Positions 44,074-52,465 of a stretch of 64,000 bases of DNA are shown here, piece after piece; positions within the stretch are counted from its first letter, which is position 1, and each line of letters opens with the position of its first letter. The stretch spans positions 930,001 to 994,000 of the forward strand of contig NZ_CP074102.1 in assembly GCF_018310535.1 (NCBI RefSeq), given 5' to 3'. Origin of the DNA: Streptomyces mirabilis. GTDB taxonomy: Bacteria > Actinomycetota > Actinomycetes > Streptomycetales > Streptomycetaceae. The position numbers and the translations under genes are program-made. The notes under the pieces are model-generated. The model searched no databases. It saw nothing but the letters and a program-made list of their open reading frames with translations, and was not told the DNA's origin.

Positions 44074-45558
44074 ATGCCGTTGTCGCACGACCACATCCGC
44101 ACCACTGTCGAGACCTACCTCGCTCGCCACCCTCACGAGCGCGAGCAGCTCGGCGGCCTCCTGGACGCCCTCGACCGTCCTACCGACATCGCCAGCCGCT
44201 CCACCTTCACCGGACACGTCACCTGCGGCGCAATCGTCGTCGACCCGCTCGGCCGCGTCCTGCACGTGCTGCACCTGGCGAGCGGGAAGGTCCTCGCCCC
44301 CGGCGGACACACCGAGCCCGCCGACGAGTCCCTGGCAGCAGCGGCGCTGCGGGAGCTGCACGAGGAGACCGGGATCCCGCCCCAGGCCGTCACGCCGTGG
44401 CCCGGCTACGAGGCCGTGCCGTTCGACATCGACATCCACGACATCGACGCCCACCCGGGCAAAGGCGAACCCGGACACCAGCACTTCGACCTCCGGTTCC
44501 TCTTCCGCCTGCACACTGCGACAGATGTGCCGGTGGTGCTGCAGGAAGAAGAGGTCGGCGGCATCGAGTGGCGGCCCGTGGACAGGGTGACCTCCCCGTC
44601 CCTGCGCGAGAAGCTGCTCAAGCTCCCGCCGAAGACCGAACCGGATACGGCCAACGCCTCCGCCCTGATCTACAACGACCGCGGCGAGTACCTGCTCCAC
44701 CTGCGCGACTACTTCCCCGGCCGGATCTGGGAGCCGGGCATGTGGTCCCTGCTGGGCGGCGGCCGAGAGCCCCAGGACGCCACCCTGGAACACACCGTGC
44801 GGCGCGAACTGGCCGAGGAAGCCGGCCTCGACATCGCCGATCTCACCCCGTTCGGCACCGAGTACGCCACCGACGACGCCGGCGCGACCGTGCCCATCGC
44901 CATCTACGCGGGCCGCTGGAACGGCGATCCCCGCGAGCTCCACCTGACGGAAGGGGTGATGCTGGCCTGGTTCACCCCCGACGACCTCCACCGCCTCCGT
45001 ATCACAGACACCACCAGCGACCTCGCACGGCGCCACGCCGCCAGCCGCCCCGCCGGCACCGCGCCACAGAGCGGGCTCTCATCCCACGAGGAGTGCCGGT
45101 CTACCTCCCCGCACGGCACGGTCCTCAACGTCATCGGCGTCCACCTCTACCTGGAACGGCCCGACGGAACGGTACTGCTCGGACTGCGCCACCCCGACTC
45201 CGCGTTCGCGCCGTCCACCTGGCACGTCCTGGCCGGCCACTGCGAGCAGGAGAACGCCATCACCTGCCTGATCAGGGAGGCACGGGAGGAAGCCGGCCTG
45301 CACATCGAGCGACCGGACGTCGAACTCGTCCACGTCGTCCACCACATCGACCGCGCCGGGGACCGGCCCCGCATGGGCCTGTTCTTCCGCACCCGCACCT
45401 GGAGCGGCGAGCCGGAACTGCGCGAGCCGGACAAGTGCACCCAGTGGAGATTCTGGGACCCGGTCGCGCTCCCCGACAACCTCGTCTCCTACACTCGGGT
45501 GGCCATCGGAAAGATCCAGAACGGGGAGCTGTACAGCGAGACGGGCTGGCCCGCATGA
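44074..45558 (+). CDS. Triple-NUDIX protein
   Basis: Three NUDIX domains in tandem in 494 residues, an unusual layout. Boxes: GGHTEPADESLAAAALRELH-EETG (domain 1, about 77-100), GGGREPQDATLEHTVRRELA-EEAG (domain 2, about 227-250) and AGHCEQENAITCLIREARE-EAG (domain 3, about 388-409). The REUxEE core is intact in all three, while the spacing between the first Gly and first Glu varies, and domain 2 lacks the first Glu. Domain 3 resembles the single-domain NUDIX pyrophosphatases. Linkers are short and hydrophilic. Its stop overlaps the kinase-VanX gene (ATGA). Confidence 0.85.
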   Translation: MPLSHDHIRTTVETYLARHPHEREQLGGLLDALDRPTDIASRSTFTGHVTCGAIVVDPLGRVLHVLHLASGKVLAPGGHTEPADESLAAAALRELHEETGIPPQAVTPWPGYEAVPFDIDIHDIDAHPGKGEPGHQHFDLRFLFRLHTATDVPVVLQEEEVGGIEWRPVDRVTSPSLREKLLKLPPKTEPDTANASALIYNDRGEYLLHLRDYFPGRIWEPGMWSLLGGGREPQDATLEHTVRRELAEEAGLDIADLTPFGTEYATDDAGATVPIAIYAGRWNGDPRELHLTEGVMLAWFTPDDLHRLRITDTTSDLARRHAASRPAGTAPQSGLSSHEECRSTSPHGTVLNVIGVHLYLERPDGTVLLGLRHPDSAFAPSTWHVLAGHCEQENAITCLIREAREEAGLHIERPDVELVHVVHHIDRAGDRPRMGLFFRTRTWSGEPELREPDKCTQWRFWDPVALPDNLVSYTRVAIGKIQNGELYSETGWPA

Positions 45559-46823
45559 CCGGCACACCGAGCGGCGCACCCTGTCACGTGTCTGTTGCAA
45601 CTGCGGCCGGACGTCCGGGCACTCGCCTCGTGGTGATCCGCGGCAACTCGGCGTCAGGCAAGTCAAGCGTGGCCCAGGGCCTGCGAGACCACTACGGCCG
45701 CGGTATCGCGATCGTGGGCCAGGACGTGATCCGCCGGAACGTGCTCAGGGAACACGACACCGCGCGCGGCGCCAACATCGCTCTGCTGGGCAGGATCGCG
45801 CGTGACGCCCTGGACGCCGGCTTTCACGTCGTACTCGAAGGGATCCTGTACGCCGACCGTTACGGCCACATGATCACGTCCCTGGTACGGGACCACCGCG
45901 GCGTCTCCAGCTGCTACTACCTGAACGTGCCGCTGGAAACGACATTTGTCCGACATGCGTCGAAGGCGGATGCCGCGTACCTGGAGCAAGTCACCGACAC
46001 CCACCTCGCCTCCTGGTACCGCGAGCTGGATCTATTGCCCGGCGGTCTGGAGACCGTGATCCCGGCCGCCAGCACGCTACAGGACACCGTCGCGCGCATC
46101 CTGCGCGAAATCGACCTGGCCTCTGCCTCTCCCGTCCCGCCACCGCAGTGCCAGCCGTCACAGGGAGACTCGATGAAGCCTCTGGTGTTGATGTCCGATC
46201 CCCAGGTCGCCGCGATCCCGGTGCGCGAGTGCGGGGAGCCGCTCGTCGACGTGCGCGATTACAACTTCCGCGTCGATCCCCGCAAGCAGGATCCGCTGGG
46301 CGCGTTCACCCACGTCCGCGAGGGCGTCCTGGCCCGCCTGAAGCACGCCCGCTCGCTCCTGCCCGCTGGCACCGACCTGCTGTTCATCGAGGGCTACCGG
46401 CCGCTCTCCCTCCAGCATCGTTACTTCACCGAGTACCGGGACGAGCTGGCCGCCGCTCAGCCCGGCTGGACAGCTGAGCAGCTGCACCACGCCGCCAGCC
46501 GCTACGTGTCACCGCCAGAGATCGCGCCCCACTCCGCGGGCGCGGCCGTGGACGTCACCCTCGTCGACCAGGACGGCCACGAACTCGACCTCGGTACCCG
46601 TGTCAATGCCTCCCCCGAGGAGAGCGACGGGGCCTGCTTCACGCACGCCCCGAACCTCAGCGATCAGGCGCGTCACCACCGCACGCTGCTGCTCAACGCC
46701 ATGGAGAACGCGGGCTTTACGAACTATGGAACCGAGTTCTGGCACTTCTCAGTGGCGGACCGGTACGACGCGCTGATGCGGCAGAAGTCGCACGCTCGCT
46801 ACGGACCGATCGAACTGCCTTAG
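45555..46823 (+). CDS. P-loop kinase fused to VanX-type D,D-dipeptidase
   Basis: One open frame of 422 residues without internal stop. Residues about 25-195 are a small-molecule kinase: P-loop VIRGNSASGKSSVAQGL, IAIVGQDVIRRNVL and HVVLEGILYADRYGHMI. Residues about 207-422 are an M15D zinc dipeptidase of the VanX/DdpX type: DLLFIEGYRPLSLQHRYFTE, zinc ligands in IAPHSAGAAVDVTLVDQ (HxxxxxxD) and catalytic Glu plus His in TEFWHFSVADRY. AGGGAGACTCG precedes the Met at 46173, so the dipeptidase may also be made alone from an internal start. In other organisms these are separate genes. D-Ala-D-Ala or a related dipeptide is the family substrate. Confidence 0.82.
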   Translation: MTGTPSGAPCHVSVATAAGRPGTRLVVIRGNSASGKSSVAQGLRDHYGRGIAIVGQDVIRRNVLREHDTARGANIALLGRIARDALDAGFHVVLEGILYADRYGHMITSLVRDHRGVSSCYYLNVPLETTFVRHASKADAAYLEQVTDTHLASWYRELDLLPGGLETVIPAASTLQDTVARILREIDLASASPVPPPQCQPSQGDSMKPLVLMSDPQVAAIPVRECGEPLVDVRDYNFRVDPRKQDPLGAFTHVREGVLARLKHARSLLPAGTDLLFIEGYRPLSLQHRYFTEYRDELAAAQPGWTAEQLHHAASRYVSPPEIAPHSAGAAVDVTLVDQDGHELDLGTRVNASPEESDGACFTHAPNLSDQARHHRTLLLNAMENAGFTNYGTEFWHFSVADRYDALMRQKSHARYGPIELP

Positions 46824-46953
46824 AGGGCAGCCGGACTCGTCCACTTCCTCGCCATCCCTTCCGATTCCGGAGACACGGGAGCGCGGCCATCGCTCCTTGG
46901 CCTGACGCAATCCCAAGACCGCGACGGACCGAGCACATCGAACGGAGGCACTT

Positions 46954-47856
46954 ATGCCTGACGACACCCAGCAGGCGATCCCAGCCGTCCCGAGCCCGGC
47001 GGACGGAGACGTACCGCCCGAGCACCACATGCACCTGCTCGGGCGGTACTACCGCCAAGTGGAAGCAGGGCGCAAGACGATCGAAGTGAGGGTGGCCACG
47101 CCGAACAAGCGCGACATCGGCGTCGGCGACACGGTCGTCTTCCACGACCGGGACACCGGCCAGGAACTCGACGTCATCGTGCAGCGGATCACCCCGTACC
47201 CCTCCTTCGAGGACCTGCTCAGCTCGGAGGACGCCGCACGCATCGACCCCGACGGGCCGCCCGGAGACCTGCTCGCCAACCTCCGCAGCATCTACCCGCC
47301 GGCCAAGGAAGCCCTCGGCGCTCTCGCCCTCGCGTTCGACCACCGCCCTGCACGGCCGGGCCGCCCCATGCCGATGACGCCCACGCAGTACGCGCAGACC
47401 GTGCCCCACCACACGGTGTACGGCTGCCTCTACATCCGCGACGCGAACGACCGGCCGGTCCAGCTCCGCTCGGTCTACGGCTCGAGACTCTGGCAGTTCC
47501 CGGGCGGCAACTTGGACACCGCAGGCGAGGACCCGCTGCAGACCGCACGGCGAGAGGCAGTCGAGGAAACGAGCCTCGAACTCGGTCTGGAAACGCCGAA
47601 GCTGCTCCTGACGCACTTCCTGCACGCCGGGCCGCGCCAGCCGCTGAACAAGGTGGGGCTCATCTTCGACGGAGGCCGGCTGACCGCCGGCCAGCTCGGC
47701 CGGATCCGCCTCGATCCCGCCGAGCACGACATGTGGGCCGTCCACGACCTCGCGACCTGGCAGGAGCTGATGGCACCGCGCGCCTTCGCCCGCCTCGACG
47801 CCATCGAACGAGCCCGGCGCGGCGAGGGCCTCGCCTACCTGATCACGCACACCTGA
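46954..47856 (+). CDS. ASCH-NUDIX fusion protein
   Basis: A 300-residue protein. The N-terminal ASCH domain (about 25-115) is shown by MHLLGRYYRQVEAGRKTIEV, KRDIGVGDTVVFHDRDTG and FEDLLSSEDA; this fold binds nucleic acids or nucleotides. The C-terminal NUDIX domain (about 145-285) has GGNLDTAGEDPLQTARREAV then EETSLEL. ASCH and NUDIX are both nucleotide-linked, so a modified nucleotide substrate is plausible but unproven. It follows a 130-bp gap, and ATCGAACGGAGG supports the ATG. Confidence 0.82.
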   Translation: MPDDTQQAIPAVPSPADGDVPPEHHMHLLGRYYRQVEAGRKTIEVRVATPNKRDIGVGDTVVFHDRDTGQELDVIVQRITPYPSFEDLLSSEDAARIDPDGPPGDLLANLRSIYPPAKEALGALALAFDHRPARPGRPMPMTPTQYAQTVPHHTVYGCLYIRDANDRPVQLRSVYGSRLWQFPGGNLDTAGEDPLQTARREAVEETSLELGLETPKLLLTHFLHAGPRQPLNKVGLIFDGGRLTAGQLGRIRLDPAEHDMWAVHDLATWQELMAPRAFARLDAIERARRGEGLAYLITHT

Positions 47857-47885
47857 TCCCCAGCACCCCCACCCAGGAGGCAACC

Positions 47886-49058
47886 GTGCCCGCCGAGGAC
47901 ACCAACACCAGGGCCTGGCAGATCTACGGCCAGCGCCAACTGGCCCGCGCCTACACCCCGCCCATCCCCGACCGGCTCGGCTGGGCGCCCTGGGAAGGGA
48001 TCGGACCGGGAGCAGAAGTCCTCGGTGACGTGGCCGGTCGCCAGGTTCTGGACATCGGATCCGGAGCCGGCCACCACGCCGTCCACCTCGCCCAGACGTA
48101 CGGAGCCCGCGTCACCGGCATCGAGCTGTCCCCTACCCAGCACGAACGCGCCGTCTCCGCCCACGCGGACGTTGACGGCGTGGAGTTCGTCCAAGCAGAC
48201 GTGGCCGCGTACCTGACCGGAGCCGAGCCGTTCGACGCCGCGTACGCGATCGGGACTCTCGCCTTCATCGACCCGCACCGCTCGCTGCCGGCACTGCGCG
48301 ACGGCCTGCGTCGCGGCGCTCCTCTGATCCTCTCGCTCCTGCACACCGACCTGCACGGCCGCGGCCCGTCCACGGAGGTGGCGCCGCGCGAGCAGATGAT
48401 CCTGCTGCGCGACGACCCGCCCCTGCCGACACAGATGTGGGTCTTGGCACCGCAGCTGTGGGAAGACCTGCTCACCGAGTACGGCTTCCGCGTCGAGGCA
48501 ATCGACCTGTTCCCGCACCCCGACGAGAGCGCCACGGTAATCCAGCAGCTCATCCGCGCCCGGCGACTGCCCGACCGGCCGGCGCGCGTCTCCAGCCGCA
48601 CACGCAGCACTAGAGCACCAGCCGCACACGCGGCCGTCGGCGTCGGAGCGATCCTGCTGAGCGAGCAGGGCATCCTGTTGGGCCGGCACCGCCGCGGCAC
48701 CCTCGAACTACCAGGCGGCAGCGTGGAGGCCGGGGAATCCTTCGAGGACGCGGTGATCCGCGAACTCGCCGAGGAGACTGGTCTGGTCGCTCGCGCCGAT
48801 GACGTGAGGCTCCTGGGCACGCTCATCGACCACGTCGCTGGTGTCCTGCGGGTCACCGTCGGCGCGCTCGTGCACGCCTGGCAGGGGCAGCCCGCCACGC
48901 AGCCGGACGAGAGCGTCGGCGACTGGGCGTGGTACCCGCTCGATCAGCTCCCCGACGGCCTGTTCGTATGCAGCGCCCAGATTCTCACCGCCTGGCGGCC
49001 CGACCTGGCCATCGACCACCCGTCGGCGCACTTCACTGCCTTCGCCCCAGCCAAGTAG
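47886..49058 (+). CDS. SAM methyltransferase-NUDIX fusion protein
   Basis: A 390-residue fusion. Residues about 10-235 are a class I SAM methyltransferase, with motif I VLDIGSGAGHHAVHLAQTYG (about 55-74), GARVTGIELSPTQHERAVSA and FDAAYAIGTLAFIDPHRSLP. Residues about 250-385 are a NUDIX domain with GGSVEAGESFEDAVIRELAE then ETGL. GTG at 47886 has AGGAGG at 47875-47880. The architecture suggests a methylated nucleotide or nucleotide-linked intermediate handled by one chain. Confidence 0.83.
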   Translation: MPAEDTNTRAWQIYGQRQLARAYTPPIPDRLGWAPWEGIGPGAEVLGDVAGRQVLDIGSGAGHHAVHLAQTYGARVTGIELSPTQHERAVSAHADVDGVEFVQADVAAYLTGAEPFDAAYAIGTLAFIDPHRSLPALRDGLRRGAPLILSLLHTDLHGRGPSTEVAPREQMILLRDDPPLPTQMWVLAPQLWEDLLTEYGFRVEAIDLFPHPDESATVIQQLIRARRLPDRPARVSSRTRSTRAPAAHAAVGVGAILLSEQGILLGRHRRGTLELPGGSVEAGESFEDAVIRELAEETGLVARADDVRLLGTLIDHVAGVLRVTVGALVHAWQGQPATQPDESVGDWAWYPLDQLPDGLFVCSAQILTAWRPDLAIDHPSAHFTAFAPAK

Positions 49059-49166
49059 GCGGCGCATTGGCACAACAGCCGACACCGATGCCCTCCCGCG
49101 ACACGGCGTAGGTGCCGCGCCCCCGGTTGCAACACCCCACCGCTCAAACTCAAGTTGGAGTCCTCC

Positions 49167-50285
49167 ATGTCGCATCTCTCCATGCGCCGGTCCATATCCT
49201 CGGACGGCGCCGTCGGCACCGAACGCCTGCATGATCTGGAGCGGGCTGCCGTGCGCCACGGAGTACCCGTCGAGGACGTGGTGCTGATCGCCGTCAACCT
49301 GTACGGGATCACCTCCGACCAGGACCGTCACCGGGCCCGGGTCAACCTCCGCCTCGCACGCCGTCCCGACGTTCCCTGGCAGATCATCGTCCCGCTGAAC
49401 CAGCCGGCCAGCCCGTTCCAGCTCCGGGGCGACGAGCTGTCGCTGAACGGCGAGGTAGTCGCGCACGTCGAGCGCATCGATGCCGACGAGGCGGTCGGGG
49501 GGTACTTCCGCAACGACGGCCGCGCCGCGACCCTCAACCCCAACGCCCGCAGCCGGTGCGTCGGGTGCGGCTGGTGCCCGAACACCCTGGAGGCCGCCGC
49601 CGATCCGAGGATGCAGGAAGACCAGGGACTCGACGCCTTGCTGCGCGCCCTCGGCGAGCAGCACCCCCGCCGCAGCCTGGCCGAGCTGACCGAGGTCACC
49701 GTCTCCACCGGCTGTTTCGAGCGCGAGGAGGCGGCCGTCGCGCACCTGACCGCCCTGCGGCCCGCTCTGGAGCGGGCCGGCGTCAAGGCTCGGATCGGCT
49801 TCCTCACCTCCGTGCTGCGCAGCGACGAGGCGTTCGAGACCATCGCGTCGCAGGTGTCACCGTTCGTGCTCAGGCTGACGGCCGAGCACTTCACCCGGCG
49901 GGAGGCACTGATGAAGGCGACCAAGGCCGACCTTCGGCCGGAGCAGATGCCGGACCTGCTGACGCGGGCGCGGGAGGCGGGGCTGGACACCTCATACACG
50001 TACATCGTCGGGCTGGACCCGATGGAGGACCTCGTGCGCGGGGTGAACGCAGTGGCGGGCGAGGTCACCGCGTTCCCGAACTTCCAGGTCTTCCAGGCAC
50101 ACACGGTGATGATGCAGGGGATGCGGACGCCGGGCGCGGAGAGCCTGGAGTACTACCTGCGGGCGCGTACGGCGATCGAGCGGGCCATGGCGCCGACCGG
50201 GCTGCGGCCGGTGGGCTGGGAGTGCTACCGGCCGCTGTGGTACTTCACCTACGCGGGAGAGGACCTCGTCGATGGACCCCGCTGA
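49167..50285 (+). CDS. Radical SAM-type protein with CX2CX2C motif
   Basis: A 372-residue protein started at ATG 49167 with GGAG six bases upstream. It has a long N-terminal region (about 130 residues, VVLIAVNLYGITSDQDRHRA, VPWQIIVPLNQPASPFQLRG) before the cluster motif NARSRCVGCGWCPNT, which reads CX2CX2C rather than the classical CX3CX2C. A TIM-barrel-like second half follows (LTEVTVSTGCFEREEAAVAH, FVLRLTAEHFTRREALMKAT, GLDTSYTYIVGLDPMEDLVR), similar to radical SAM barrel strands with DP and GLD turns. I call it radical SAM with moderate confidence. Its end overlaps the enolase-superfamily start by 14 bp. Confidence 0.68.
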   Translation: MSHLSMRRSISSDGAVGTERLHDLERAAVRHGVPVEDVVLIAVNLYGITSDQDRHRARVNLRLARRPDVPWQIIVPLNQPASPFQLRGDELSLNGEVVAHVERIDADEAVGGYFRNDGRAATLNPNARSRCVGCGWCPNTLEAAADPRMQEDQGLDALLRALGEQHPRRSLAELTEVTVSTGCFEREEAAVAHLTALRPALERAGVKARIGFLTSVLRSDEAFETIASQVSPFVLRLTAEHFTRREALMKATKADLRPEQMPDLLTRAREAGLDTSYTYIVGLDPMEDLVRGVNAVAGEVTAFPNFQVFQAHTVMMQGMRTPGAESLEYYLRARTAIERAMAPTGLRPVGWECYRPLWYFTYAGEDLVDGPR

Positions 50286-51321
50286 CGCGGTCATCGACCG
50301 GGTGCAGGTCGAGCGCCTCGACGAGAGCGTGGCGGGTCCGTGGAAGGCTGGCGACAGTCGGTTCGCGGTAGTGGTCGAGGCCAGCGAGGTGAACGGGGTA
50401 TTCGCCCCGGTCGACGAGCTGCCCGCCGCGCTCGTCGCCTCCCGGCTTGGGCAGAGCGCTCTGCGGCACCCCGTGGCCGACCACACCGGTCTGCTGCGCA
50501 GGCTCCTGGCCGAACTCGGTCCGCAGGCGGCGGGGCTCGGGCGCTGGGCGGTCGGGGCGTTGGACTGCGCGGTGTGGGACCTGCACGGCCGCCTCGCCGA
50601 CCTCCCGGTCGCGGCACTGCTCAGCGACCGGCCCGCGCCGCGGGTGCCGGTCTACGCCTCCTGGCTTTCACTGGACCTGGCCGCCGAGTCGGCCGCCGAG
50701 TCCGTCAAGGCCACCGCCGGTGAGGGGTTCGCCTTCACCAAGTGGGCCCTGCGCGGCGCTGAAGCCGCCGAGATGGTGCTGCTGGCCGAACTGGCGGCGA
50801 AGTGGGCGGGGGACAGTGTGGCGGTGGACGCCCTGGGCGCATGGGGGCACCTGCGGACCATGGAGGTTGCACCGCTCCTCACTCCGGAGACGGTGCGCTG
50901 GGTGGAGGACCCGCTCGCGCGGACCGACCGGACCGCGTACACGCATCTGCACGAGCAGGCGAAGGGGCTGCGGATCGCGTTCGGCGAGCGGCTGTCCCAT
51001 GTGGAGGATGCCAGGGCCCTGCTGGAGCACTGCCGGCCGGAGGCGTTCACGTTCGACGCGGTGTGGTGCGGCGGCATCACCGAGGCTCGGGGCTGGCTGG
51101 GCGCCGCCCACGACGTTGGGGTCCCCGTCCACCTGCACGGGCGGGCGTTCCTGCCCGCCGTGCACCTGGCCGCAGCCTTCCCCGACGCGGCGGGCGCGGT
51201 GGAGTACCAGGTGGTGTGGGAGCCACGCCGCCAGCGGGCACTGTGCGGCACGCTCCAGCCGGACGGCGGGCACATCGCTCTCCCCGACCGGCCCGGTCTC
51301 GGGATGGAGGTGCGCCGGTAA
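50272..51321 (+). CDS. Enolase-superfamily (mandelate racemase/muconate lactonizing) enzyme
   Basis: A 349-residue enzyme with capping domain and (beta/alpha)7-beta barrel. It is expected to abstract an alpha-proton next to a carboxylate. The barrel base region is FAFTKWALRGAEAAEM (Lys at about 156), and metal ligands are probably Asp in VAVDALGAWGHLRTMEVAPL, Glu in RWVEDPLARTDRTAY and Glu in IAFGERLSHVEDARALL. The C-terminal region VHLHGRAFLPAVHLAAAF carries a candidate second catalytic His. It is coupled to the radical SAM gene and shares its stop with the next start (TAATG). Confidence 0.8.
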   Translation: MDPADAVIDRVQVERLDESVAGPWKAGDSRFAVVVEASEVNGVFAPVDELPAALVASRLGQSALRHPVADHTGLLRRLLAELGPQAAGLGRWAVGALDCAVWDLHGRLADLPVAALLSDRPAPRVPVYASWLSLDLAAESAAESVKATAGEGFAFTKWALRGAEAAEMVLLAELAAKWAGDSVAVDALGAWGHLRTMEVAPLLTPETVRWVEDPLARTDRTAYTHLHEQAKGLRIAFGERLSHVEDARALLEHCRPEAFTFDAVWCGGITEARGWLGAAHDVGVPVHLHGRAFLPAVHLAAAFPDAAGAVEYQVVWEPRRQRALCGTLQPDGGHIALPDRPGLGMEVRR

Positions 51322-51770
51322 TGCCCAGGCACACAGACGAGTTGGCGGTCCGCGGCCGCCTGGAGCGGCGCGAAGGGACAGAGCTGTTCGTCGTGGACGA
51401 GCGGCTGAGCGGCTACGACACCTTCCTGTCCACGACCCTTCGCCTCGACCGGCCGGTGCACCTGCCCGAACTCCCGGTCCGGATCCTTACGTTCGACGAC
51501 GTCACCGTCCTTGCGCCCCTCGTATCCGTCCTGCCCCAGGCGCAGGCCGGCGAGGGGTGGAGCGGCACGCTGCTGATTCCGCACGGCGCCCGCCCGCCGA
51601 CGATCCCCGACGACCTCGCCCAGGCCGCTGCCGAGGCCGGGGTCGACACCAGCGGCTGGTCGCCAGCCGAAGCAAGGCAACTGCTGACCTTCCTCGGCGA
51701 ATCCGGCTCCGGGCCCGTGCGCACCGAGCGGATCGGCCTGATCATCGCGGCTCTGGCGGGTCGTTCGTGA
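51321..51770 (+). CDS. Hypothetical protein (149 aa)
   Basis: Small soluble protein with a strand-rich first half (TELFVVDERLSGYDTFLSTT, PVRILTFDDVTVLAPL) and a helical end (EARQLLTFLGESGSGPVRTE, RIGLIIAALAG). The last helices weakly resemble the end of YdeI/OmpD-associated proteins, but this is not strong. Being translationally coupled on both sides (TAATG and GTGA) implies a role in the same pathway. Confidence 0.6.
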   Translation: MPRHTDELAVRGRLERREGTELFVVDERLSGYDTFLSTTLRLDRPVHLPELPVRILTFDDVTVLAPLVSVLPQAQAGEGWSGTLLIPHGARPPTIPDDLAQAAAEAGVDTSGWSPAEARQLLTFLGESGSGPVRTERIGLIIAALAGRS

Positions 51771-52465
51771 ACGCGGCCCCGGTGCGGCTGGTGAGCCTCG
51801 ATGTCGGATACACCCTGGGCGAGCCGTCCGGAACGACGTTGACGCAGCGCCTCGTGGAGCTGTCCCCGCTCCCGGCCCGGCAGGCGAAGCAGATCGCCCA
51901 GCAGATCCTGCACGCCCTGGACCCGCGCGCCGACGCGACAGCACCGCAGACGGTGTGTGCCGCTCTGGGGATCGCGCTGTCCGCCTTCCCCCACGACCAC
52001 CGTCCGCCCGGCTTCGCCCTGTGGCCTGGCGCGGTGGAGGCGGTGGCACGGATCGCGCGGGTCGTGCCGGTGGTCACCCTGTCGAACGTGAGCCACTGGG
52101 ACGAGCAGGAGACTGACGTCGCAGCCCTCCTCGCCCCCCACCTCCGGGCTCATCACCCGTCGTGGCAGCTCGGGTTCGCCAAACCCGACGCGCGCGCCGT
52201 GGAGACTGTCGCCCGGCTGCACGGCCGCGCCCCCGCAGAGGTGCTGCACGTCGGGGACAGCCTCGACTACGACGTACGCGGGGCCCTCGCCGCCGGAGCC
52301 CACGCACTGTGGATCACCTCGCGCCCGCCGTCGTCCGAGGCACTCCGGCTGCTGGCCGAGTACCCCGGCCGGGTCACGGCCGTACCGGACCTCACCCGTG
52401 CGGTCGAGCACATCGAGCAGACCGTCCTTCCGTCAACCCAGATGATCAGGAGTTTCACCCCGTGA
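51767..52465 (+). CDS. HAD-superfamily hydrolase
   Basis: Phosphatase-like protein of 232 residues. Motif I is VSLDVGYTLGEP, where the nucleophile Asp is present but the +2 acid is Gly. Motif II Thr/Ser is in PVVTLSNVSHW, motif III Lys is in LGFAKPDARAVETV, and motif IV is VLHVGDSLDYDVRGALAAG. The cap is helical. The missing +2 acid lowers phosphatase certainty. GTG start overlaps the previous stop, and its own TGA overlaps the methyltransferase GTG. A dephosphorylation step of a sugar- or nucleoside-type intermediate is likely. Confidence 0.8.
   Translation: MNAAPVRLVSLDVGYTLGEPSGTTLTQRLVELSPLPARQAKQIAQQILHALDPRADATAPQTVCAALGIALSAFPHDHRPPGFALWPGAVEAVARIARVVPVVTLSNVSHWDEQETDVAALLAPHLRAHHPSWQLGFAKPDARAVETVARLHGRAPAEVLHVGDSLDYDVRGALAAGAHALWITSRPPSSEALRLLAEYPGRVTAVPDLTRAVEHIEQTVLPSTQMIRSFTP

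Noticed and set aside
44397..46823. 808-codon reading beginning inside the triple-NUDIX gene
   Set aside because: Only the part from ATG 45555 encodes recognisable kinase and dipeptidase domains; the upstream part is an out-of-frame shadow of NUDIX.
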